A stretch of 64,000 bases of DNA from NCBI GenBank assembly GCA_963676345.2, contig CAXXTS010000006.1, positions 682,001-746,000 of the forward strand. The letters are read 5' to 3'. Of the stretch, positions 46,118-52,742 are shown piece by piece. The number at the start of each line of letters is the position of its first letter. The stretch's first letter is position 1. The position numbers and the translations under genes were made by a program. This DNA is from G963665925 sp963676345. GTDB lineage: Bacteria; Bacillota; Clostridia; Peptostreptococcales; Acidaminobacteraceae. The notes beneath the pieces were generated by a model. The model worked only from the letters and a program-made list of their open reading frames with translations, was not told the origin of the DNA and searched no databases.

Positions 46118-46405
46118 CAAGCTGGGCTTGTGCCCGTTTTCTATTTATGTATGAAGGTGTCAGAACAGCACCGTGCACCCTTCGATTGCCCTGGTTGTTG
46201 GCGCGTCTGATGGGGAAATGTTCATGTATTAGCAAAATGGTTCTTTCAAGCTGGGCTTTTGCCCATTTTCTATTTATGCATGAAGGTGTCAGAACAGCCC
46301 GTGCAATCTTCGATTGCCCTGGTCGCTGGCGCGCCCAATAGAAAAATAAATCCAAAAGCAAAATTAACCCTGTCGGCTGAATTTTGCTTTTGGATTTATT
46401 TTTCT
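46118..46405 (-). repeat. Hairpin-repeat element B: 26-bp perfect stem, conserved 14-nt loop, two 128-nt repeats
   Basis: On the minus strand the element begins with a perfect 26-bp hairpin (46380-46405 with 46340-46365), its loop CAGCCGACAGGGTT at 46366-46379. After 20 bases comes a core GGGCAATC-GAA-GATTGC plus ACGGGCTG (46295-46319). A second copy of the core lies at 46166-46191, within direct repeats of about 90 bases (46118-46212 and 46247-46335) spaced 128 bases apart; each also holds a small GGGC/GCCC hairpin. Loop and core match element A at 57.9 kb, but the stem does not. No coding potential I trust. Confidence 0.8.
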
Positions 46406-46640
46406 GCTGTTCTTTGTTTAAGTCGCAAAAAAAAAAGGACGAACCGGGGGGATTCATCCTTAGAAATTGAGCATGATTCGTTTGGCTTTCGCCCGAATAT
46501 GCTGTGGGGGATAGCAAGTGAAAAACTTGCTAAAAAATAAAAAAGCTTAATTCATTGAGAGCATAGTGGAAAATTTATTTCGTGACCATCTAAATTATAC
46601 GAAGTCTGAAAAGCTACGTCAATGCACTGCAAAAACTAAA
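46406..46640. other. Non-coding stretch between element B and the hgcA control region
   Basis: About 235 bases with no recognisable gene, hairpin or repeat. Confidence 0.4.
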
Positions 46641-46676
46641 AAACGTTTTCACAAATTGAAGAAACGTTTTCACAAA
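46641..46676 (+). promoter_or_regulatory. Tandem 15-bp direct repeats upstream of hgcA, possible regulator sites
   Basis: AAACGTTTTCACAAA occurs at 46641-46655 and again at 46662-46676, exactly 21 bases (two helix turns) apart. Each copy holds a palindromic AAACGTTT core with a central CG, as in operators of the LacI family. They lie 80-115 bases upstream of the likely start of transcription. Confidence 0.55.
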
Positions 46677-46721
46677 AAAGTCGTCAAAATATCAAATGTT
46701 TGGACAAAATATTGATGTATC

Positions 46722-46749
46722 TTTCAGCTGGATAATTTCATGTTATACT
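46722..46749 (+). promoter_or_regulatory. Likely promoter of hgcAB
   Basis: TTTCAG, 16 bases, TATACT. The -10 is good and the -35 weak, so an activator may be needed. The ATG of hgcA with GGAGG follows 45 bases later. Confidence 0.5.
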
Positions 46750-46794
46750 ATAAAAAAACAATTCATATCAAATAAGTGGGAATTCGGAGGCCTT

Positions 46795-47928
46795 ATGAAT
46801 GAACTAAATATGCACACGCCAAAACCCTGTTGAGGTCCTACGACAATTTCTGCAGGGGTGCAGAGTGGCTTATATGACAAACTTAATGAAAAAGACTGGA
46901 TTGAATCATCCATTGTGGGACATATTTCCACTAAGTACGGAGACATAAAGGTACTTTCTCATCAAATGGAAACAAAAGAGCGTGTAATGAATTTTCTAGC
47001 GCGCCAAGGTGTGAATAGAAATAACTATAAGGTCACTCCGGGACTCTACGCGCTTGGTCGGCCCAGTGCTGAATCGGATGTATATGTGACCAGCAATTAT
47101 AAAGTGAGCCTTGATGCACTTCGGTGTTTTGCGCCAGTAAATAGCTGGATATTGATACTTGATACCCATGGTATCAACGTATGGTGTGCAGCCGGAAAAG
47201 GGACATTTGGAACTGCAGAAGTGGTTCGTCTAATTAAGAAGTGCAGATTGAGCGAACTGGTTTCTCATAGGAAAGTGATTCTGCCTCAATTGGGCGCACC
47301 TGGAGTCAGTGCATTTGAAGTCAAGAAGTTGACGGGATTCGCAGTGACTTACGGACCTGTTGAAGCAAAAGATATTCAAACCTTTGTTACAAATGGATAC
47401 AAGGCGAGTAAAGAAATGAGAAGAGTAGGCTTTAACTTAAAAGATCGTTTGATGCTGACGCCACTTGAGTTTTTTCAGTCCATGCGTTTTTCCTTACTGC
47501 TTATGGTCCTTATTCTTTTGATTGGTCTTTTAGGACCCTATACGCTATCAGATGGGGTTTGGATCTGGCATGTTGTGGTTTGGGCAGTGAGCTTAAGTCT
47601 TGTTGGAGCCGTTGTCTTTCCTCTTTGTTTACCGTTACTAAAGGGCAATATGTTTTCAAGAAGGGCTATGCCCTTGACTCTGGTCTGGGGGGTGACTTTT
47701 GTTTTGCTTCAGCTGCGTACGGGTTACGGTACACTAGAAGGGGTTGGCCTTCTTCTTGCGGGTGCAGGAATGATAGAGCTCTTTGCACTGAATTTTACAG
47801 GTGCAACCCCGATCACCTCATATTCCGAAACGAAAGTTGAAACCCTGCGGGCGCTCCCTTATATAGTAGCTCTAATCGTGGTTGGGTGTATTGTGTTTGG
47901 CCTTTCGGTTTGGCAGGTGATTGCATGA
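46795..47928 (+). CDS. hgcA: HgcA, corrinoid protein of mercury methylation, with in-frame TGA (probable selenocysteine) at codon 13
   Basis: Membrane corrinoid protein that transfers a methyl group to Hg(II). The hallmark cap-helix motif NVWCAAGKGTFGT is present (cobalt-facing Cys131 in this numbering), followed by about five membrane helices in the C-terminal half (residues about 230-375). From the ATG at 46795, which has an excellent GGAGG 4 bases upstream, the frame runs MNELNMHTPKPC, then TGA (46831-46833), then GPTTISAGVQSG and into HgcA: 377 residues if TGA is read. The alternative start, GTG at 46858, has its weak site inside a hairpin. A stem of 7 bp with loop GGGG follows the TGA by 21 bases. 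TGA is used as an ordinary stop elsewhere, including at the end of this gene, so general recoding is excluded. HgcA identity is firm; selenocysteine is inferred. Confidence 0.85.
46848..46865 (+). promoter_or_regulatory. Candidate bacterial SECIS hairpin in hgcA
   Basis: TTCTGCA/TGCAGAG stem (one T-G pair) with loop GGGG, loop starting 22 bases after the TGA at 46831. Distance and the G-rich loop fit the bacterial SECIS model. Confidence 0.55.
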
Positions 47929-48167
47929 AGGTGAATTTAGACTCAAATAAGTGTATTATGTGTGGCATGTGCGAAGTTGTCTGTCCCCACGCCGTATTTG
48001 ACAGTGGATCAGGTGTGCTTGAAATTGTTAATGAGCCTGCCTGTATTGAATGTGGCGCCTGTCAAAAAAATTGTATTACGGGTGCACTTTCAATTGATAC
48101 AGGTGTCGGCTGAGCGATTGCCATTATTAATGGGAAACTCACAGGTAGTGAGTCGTGTAAATGTTAA
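47925..48167 (+). CDS. hgcB: HgcB ferredoxin of mercury methylation, with in-frame TGA (probable selenocysteine) at codon 63
   Basis: Small two-[4Fe-4S] ferredoxin that reduces HgcA. Clusters: CIMCGMCEVVC (C10, 13, 16, 20) and CIECGACQKNC (C40, 43, 46, 50). The frame then reads SIDTGVG, TGA (48111-48113), AIAIINGKLTGSESCKC and TAA, 80 residues in all. As I recall the family, HgcB continues Gly-Val-Gly-Cys-Ala with a C-terminal cysteine pair, so TGA falls on the conserved Cys and the segment after it is clearly HgcB sequence ending in Cys-Lys-Cys. Stopping at TGA would give a 62-residue form without these cysteines. The start ATG overlaps the hgcA stop (ATGA), so the pair is coupled. A 6-bp hairpin with loop AGGTA lies 24-40 bases after the TGA. 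Confidence 0.87.
48137..48153 (+). promoter_or_regulatory. Candidate bacterial SECIS hairpin in hgcB
   Basis: ACTCAC/GTGAGT stem with loop AGGTA; the loop starts 30 bases after the TGA at 48111 and has GGT, the feature expected of SelB-recognised loops. Confidence 0.55.
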
Positions 48168-48170
48168 ACC

Positions 48171-48218
48171 AAAGAGGCAGTAAGACCGATAATGAGGGGG
48201 TCTTACTGCCTCTTTTCA
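48171..48218 (+). terminator. Terminator of hgcAB
   Basis: A 17-bp stem (AAAGAGGCAGTAAGACC with GGTCTTACTGCCTCTTT), then T-rich sequence. It begins 4 bases after the TAA that closes the extended hgcB frame, which fits a gene ending there. Confidence 0.88.
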
Positions 48219-48242
48219 TATTTTTCGTGCCTTAAGACCACT

Positions 48243-48273
48243 AAAAAAGCTACCCGTAAAGTACGGGCAGCTT
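48243..48273 (-). terminator. Terminator of the flavodiiron gene
   Basis: On the minus strand AAGCTGCCCGTA/TACGGGTAGCTT followed by T-rich sequence, 20 bases after the stop. Confidence 0.8.
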
Positions 48274-48292
48274 CAGCGTGATCTGTTGAGGA

Positions 48293-49492
48293 CTACTTAG
48301 GATTATTTTTGACTTTTTCAGCCATTGCTTTACCAAGTTCGATGAGCTTTTTAAACTCTTCCTCTTTTGGCGTGTACTTGGCTTCAATAGAGTCGCCTAC
48401 GCGCTCCCATTTAACACTTTCTGCAAAGGCATCAATGGCTTTTACACCACCGCCACTCCATGACATATTGCCGAATACGCCAAGGTATCTATTTTTCAGG
48501 CCTGTGTGATCAAGCTTGTTCAGTACAGCTTCCATAGCAGGGAAGATGTGTGAGTTATAAGCGCATGATCCAAGAATAACGCCTTTGAATCTCCATACAT
48601 CGCTCAGGATATGTGATAGATGTGTTTTTGAAGCGTCATATACACGCACGTTGCGAACGCCTTGCTCAGAAATGACACGGGCAATGTAATCAGCCATTTT
48701 TGCTGTGTTTCCATACATTGTTCCGTAGACAATGACAACACCTTCTTCTGCTTCGTAGCGGCTCCACTTGTCGTAGTAATCTATGATGGTTTCAGGATTT
48801 GTTCTCCAAACTGGGCCATGTGTAGGTGCAATCATTTTAATTTCTACAGCAGAAAGACGTTTCAGTGCACGTTGTACAATCGGGCTGTATTTTGCAACTA
48901 TGTTTGAATAGTATCTTCTAATTTCATCTTCATAATATTCAACATTGACTTCATCATCAAAAATACCGCCATCAAGTGCGCCAAAGCCACCGAAAGCATC
49001 CATTGAGAACAGGATTTTTTCAGTTTTGTCATAAGTCATCATTGTTTCAGGCCAGTGAATCATTGGTGTAATAAAGAATGTAAGCTTGTGGTGGCCTAAA
49101 TCCAGCTCATCGCCTTCTTTGATTTCATAAAGATTTTCCGTGATATCATAGAATCCGCGAATAAAATCATGCGTCTTCTTATTTCCGACAATCTTACAGT
49201 CTGGGTACTCGCTGACAACCGCACGAATAGACCCTGAATGATCTGGCTCCATATGGTTTATGATAAGGTAATCAACTTTTCTATCACCGATGATTTCCTT
49301 AATCTTAGCAAGATATTGGTCTGTTTTGTTAAACTTAACCGTATCGAGAATGGCAACTTTATCATCATTAATTAGGTATGAGTTGTATGTAACGCCTTTC
49401 TCTAGTGGCCAGAAGTTCTCGAATAGGCTTGTTTCACGATCGTTTACACCGATCCAGTGCAGCTTGTCAAGAATAGGTACTCTACAGTCCAT
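48293..49492 (-). CDS. fprA: FprA-type flavodiiron protein
   Basis: A 399-residue soluble enzyme that reduces O2 to water or NO to N2O, protecting anaerobes. N-terminal metallo-beta-lactamase domain with the diiron motif NHMEPDHSGS, further ligands in FITPMIHWPETM and APTHGPVW; C-terminal flavodoxin domain (about 255-395) starting IVYGTMYGNTAKMAD. No extra rubredoxin domain. AAGGAGATG lies 5 bases before the ATG. Single gene between two minus-strand terminators; it protects the same cell that runs the oxygen-sensitive hydrogenase. Confidence 0.95.
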   Translation of the reverse strand: MDCRVPILDKLHWIGVNDRETSLFENFWPLEKGVTYNSYLINDDKVAILDTVKFNKTDQYLAKIKEIIGDRKVDYLIINHMEPDHSGSIRAVVSEYPDCKIVGNKKTHDFIRGFYDITENLYEIKEGDELDLGHHKLTFFITPMIHWPETMMTYDKTEKILFSMDAFGGFGALDGGIFDDEVNVEYYEDEIRRYYSNIVAKYSPIVQRALKRLSAVEIKMIAPTHGPVWRTNPETIIDYYDKWSRYEAEEGVVIVYGTMYGNTAKMADYIARVISEQGVRNVRVYDASKTHLSHILSDVWRFKGVILGSCAYNSHIFPAMEAVLNKLDHTGLKNRYLGVFGNMSWSGGGVKAIDAFAESVKWERVGDSIEAKYTPKEEEFKKLIELGKAMAEKVKNNPK

Positions 49493-49644
49493 AATTCATC
49501 TCCTTAATTGCATATACATGTTATGAGCAGCATTCTTTAATGCCTATACCCACATTCTTCGTCTCAAGTCAGTTCGTTCTCGCCATTATTATAAACAAAA
49601 AAAGTCCAAATTTCTATAAAATGAGTGCATCTTTTTACGAGAAT

Positions 49645-49681
49645 ACACAGTTGAACCCTCTAAATGAGGGTTCAACTGTGT
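49645..49681 (-). terminator. 16-bp perfect inverted repeat after the metal ATPase gene
   Basis: ACACAGTTGAACCCTC/GAGGGTTCAACTGTGT with a 5-base loop. The T-run is weak (TATTTCT on plus, TATTCT on minus), so it is a probable terminator of the ATPase gene. Confidence 0.6.
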
Positions 49682-49709
49682 ATTTCTATTATTATGTTCT
49701 TGATATGCT

Positions 49710-51392
49710 TTAAATTTTGAGTATGCGTGCTGCATTCAGCACTGCGAGGACGGCAACGCCGACATCTGCGAAGATGGCCATCCACATGGTTGCAATACCG
49801 ATAGCACCTAGTGCCATGACCGCTACTTTTATGCCGAGTGCAAAAACAATATTTTGTAAAACAATATTTCGTGTAAATCTTGAAATATGAATTGCTTCAG
49901 CTATCTTAGAAGGCTCGTCTGTCATCAGTACAACATCTGCTGCTTCAATGGCTGCGTCAGACCCCAGTGCGCCCATTGCAATACCAACATCGGCACGGGC
50001 AAGAACAGGGGCATCATTCACACCATCGCCTACAAATGCGAGACTGCCTGAAGCTTTGTATTTGGCTTCTAAGGCTTCAACTGCAGCCACTTTATCTTCA
50101 GGTAAAAGTTCAGCTTTAAATCCATCCAGATCTAGTGTTTCAGCAATGAGTTCAGCTGCGCCAGCTGTATCGCCTGTGAGCATTTCAATATGCGTAATAT
50201 GTTCTTTTCTCAGGCTGGCTAGGGCTGCAGCAACATCAGCTTTTGGCAGGTCGGCTATTTGTATCCAACCCTTGTAATCACCGTTTACAGCAATGTAGAC
50301 AGCAGTACCGACTTCGTCTGCTTCTTTAAAAGCGATTTGCTCCTTTCTCATAAGGCGCGCGTTGCCAGCCAGGATTACTTCATCCTTAAAGGTGGCTATT
50401 ACACCATGCCCCGGTACATCTTCGTACCTCTGAGCTGCGAGAGCATCCGGCTTTAGACCGGATTTCTCCACAATGGATTTAGCAATAGGATGATTTGAAT
50501 GCGCTTCTGCTTGTGCTGCCCAGTGAATAAGAGCTTCTTCAGTAACCCTGTTTTCAGGATAGACAGCTTGAACTTTAAATTTTCCTTCAGTAAGGGTGCC
50601 AGTTTTATCAAACACTACTGTTTTCAAGTTATAAAGGGCGTCGAGGTATTGACCGCCTTTAATGAGTATCCCTTTCTTAGATGCCGCACCAATACCACCG
50701 AAGTAGCCGAGTGGAATGGAAACAACAAGTGCACAAGGGCAGGAGACCACTAAGAAAATGAGGGCGCGTTTAACCCAAACAGACCATAGGCCACTGAAAA
50801 AGAGTGGCGGGATAATTGCCAGTGCGATTGCTGAAAAAACAACTGCAGGGGTGTAGTATCTGGAGAACTTTGTAATGAACTTTTCGGTTTCCGATTTCTT
50901 CGCGGCAGAGTGTTCAACCAGCTTCATTATGCGCGAAACCGTAGAATCTTTAAAAGGTTTTGTGACTTCTACTGTAATGGATGCATTCTTGTTGACAGAA
51001 CCGCTTAGAACTTCATCGCCTTTTTCAACAGCGCGCGGTAGAGATTCACCTGTAAGGGCAGAGGTATCCAGTGTGCTTTGTCCAGCTAAGACAACGCCAT
51101 CAAGAGGCACTTTTTCTCCGGGCTTTACGAGAATGCGCTGTCCGACTAAAACCGATTCCGGTGAAACAACAGAAGTTGCCATGCCGTCAATTAAGGTTGC
51201 AAAATCGGGTTTGATGTCAAGAAGACTCTTAATAGATTTTCTTGAGTTATCAACAGCGCGATCCTGAAAGGCCTCTCCGACTTCATAGAAAAGCATTACA
51301 GCAGCGGCCTCTCTCCATTCCTTAAGGCCAAGAGCGCCGAAGGTAGCAACTGCCATAAGGAAATTTTCATCAAAGAGCTGACCGTTTTTCAT
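49710..51392 (-). pseudogene. Zn/Cd/Pb P-type ATPase, C-terminal part, separated from its N-terminus by a frameshift
   Basis: A 560-residue reading frame with the core of a P1B heavy-metal pump: SALTGESLPRA (actuator), metal-site helix SCPCALVVS, DKTGTLTEG (phosphorylation), HSNHPIAKS and GDGVNDAPVLARADVGIA. It starts in the middle of the fold, at MKNGQLFDENFLM, a segment that should follow the first helices without a break. Those helices are in the overlapping frame 51370-52071. Removing one G from the GGGG run near 51396 joins the two into one protein of about 790 residues. It might still be made as two chains by re-initiation (AAGGGG just ahead of ATG), but a frameshift or sequence error is simpler. 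Confidence 0.85.
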
Positions 51393-52071
51393 TCCCCTTG
51401 AACGCCCGCGTGAGAACTGGTAAGCCAGCTATGGCATAGGCCGTTAGGGTTAAAGCAATAATCAGTGTTTCATTTCCCCTAACGAAAAAGCTGCCAGCAA
51501 AAAGAGCCAGCGCGCTCCCCAGACGAAGAGTCTGTTTTGAAAGGCCTATGAAGGTATTCCCTTCTGCGTTTTCCTCTAATTGTTTCTTTTCAGAATTTCT
51601 ACGCATGACTACCCCTACATCGGGTTCGAAATGATGTACTGTTTCCTGAACGATTTTGTTGACGTGTTCAGCGGATATACCACTTTGAGGACAAACCGTG
51701 ATAGTTTTTGATACAAAGTTAAGTGCTGCTTCTTTTAAATCGGAAGAGTCCTTTAACCTGGCATCGATTTTGGTTGCACAGCTTGTACAGTGAAGACCAT
51801 CAAGATCAAATACAAGTTCTTGCGCATTTGGTTCTTGAACATCCTCCTCCACCGGAATGACTTTCACATGTGGCTCTAACTTTTGAACGATTTCTTTTGT
51901 GTCTAAAAGAAGACCAGTGCTATCTTGATCCTTCTTTGGTGTAATGGTTAAAAGCTTTGTTACAAAGTTGAGTTCAGCGCTTTCAATATAAGCGAAATTT
52001 TGAACAGCTGACTCAATCTTTTGCGCACAGGATGCGCAGTTGAGTCCATCTAGTACATATTGGTATGTCAT
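51370..52071 (-). pseudogene. Zn/Cd/Pb P-type ATPase, N-terminal part with two heavy-metal-binding domains
   Basis: 233 residues. Two HMA domains with metal-binding CxxC (DGLNCASCAQKIES at about 10-24 and DGLHCTSCATKIDA at about 92-106) are followed by two hydrophobic helices (about 180-218). It then runs out of frame after AFKG, where the pump should continue. The start is the ATG at 52071, with GAGGTG 6 bases upstream. An ArsR/SmtB-type operator lies 35-54 bases upstream, so the gene is metal-regulated. Together with the downstream frame it is one zinc/cadmium/lead exporter interrupted by a single base. Confidence 0.85.
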
Positions 52072-52105
52072 GTATAACACCTCTTTAGGGAAAATTAATT
52101 TTTAC

Positions 52106-52125
52106 ATATGAACAGTTGCTCATAT
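52106..52125 (-). promoter_or_regulatory. ArsR/SmtB-family operator upstream of the metal ATPase
   Basis: ATATGAACA-GT-TGCTCATAT, a near-perfect form of the 9-2-9 half-site pattern bound by CzrA/SmtB/CadC repressors, which release DNA on binding Zn or Cd. No such regulator gene is in the window. The promoter on the minus strand is probably TTGATT, 17 bases, TACATT just upstream. Confidence 0.75.
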
Positions 52126-52266
52126 GTTCATCTTAAATGTAACATGCTTTTTATGAAAAATCAATAGGGAGTCAAAATATTTGTTTATAAGGATTCCCAA
52201 TATTCATTTGGGTATAATTTCTTTAAATATATAAAGCATTTAATCCCGTATATGAAAGGAGTTCAT

Positions 52267-52683
52267 ATGAAAAGTTATCGTAAAGAGTTGTGGTTCAATA
52301 CAGATGCCAGACGCGCATTTGTAAACATTACATGTGAAGTTGAGAATTGCTTAAAAGAGAGTGGTATAAAGGAGGGGCTTCTTTTATGCAATGCCATGCA
52401 TATTACCTCCAGTGTATTTATTAATGATGATGAATCAGGGCTACATCGCGACTTTGAACACTGGCTTGAAAAGCTCGCACCAGAAAAGCCCTATAGTCAA
52501 TATGACCATAATGGATTTGAAGACAATGCAGATGCCCACCTGAAGCGAACGATTATGGGACGTGAAGTTGTTGTTGCAATTACTGGAGGACAGCTGGATT
52601 TTGGACCATGGGAACAAATTTTTTATGGAGAATTTGATGGCAAGAGACAAAAGCGCATTTTGGTTAAAATCATAGGTGCATAA
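52267..52683 (+). CDS. yjbQ: YjbQ-family protein (UPF0047)
   Basis: A 138-residue single-domain protein of the widespread YjbQ family, some members of which show thiamine-phosphate synthase activity in vitro. Family blocks MHITSSVFINDDE, HNGFEDNADAHLKRTIMG and GGQLDFGPWEQIFYGEFDG are present. I set the start at the ATG at 52267, after AAAGGAG. Real cellular role uncertain. Confidence 0.88.
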   Translation: MKSYRKELWFNTDARRAFVNITCEVENCLKESGIKEGLLLCNAMHITSSVFINDDESGLHRDFEHWLEKLAPEKPYSQYDHNGFEDNADAHLKRTIMGREVVVAITGGQLDFGPWEQIFYGEFDGKRQKRILVKIIGA

Positions 52684-52742
52684 AATTTAGCTTCGATTAT
52701 AGGCCGGCGGGTATAGACATACTAGGAGAAAAGGAGGTTTGC

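Noticed and set aside
46118..46335. The tandem repeats as a CRISPR array
   Set aside because: Only two to three units, no constant short direct repeat with equal-length unique spacers, and no cas genes.
46026..46517. A 163-codon protein gene on the minus strand across element B
   Set aside because: No ribosome site, odd composition, and it consists mostly of the hairpin and repeats. Best explained as non-coding repeat DNA.
46831..46833. Genome-wide reassignment of TGA (for example to Trp) as the reason for the in-frame TGA codons
   Set aside because: TGA ends several intact genes here, including hgcA itself and the NuoE-like gene, and Trp is coded by TGG throughout.
49645..49681. The 16-bp perfect inverted repeat as another member of the hairpin-repeat family
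   Set aside because: The stem is shorter, the loop is 5 bases without the shared sequence, and no repeat core follows.
51370..51400. Programmed ribosomal frameshift in the metal ATPase, as known for E. coli copA
   Set aside because: The second frame lies +1 of the first, while the A-rich heptamer nearby would only allow -1 slippage into the wrong frame.
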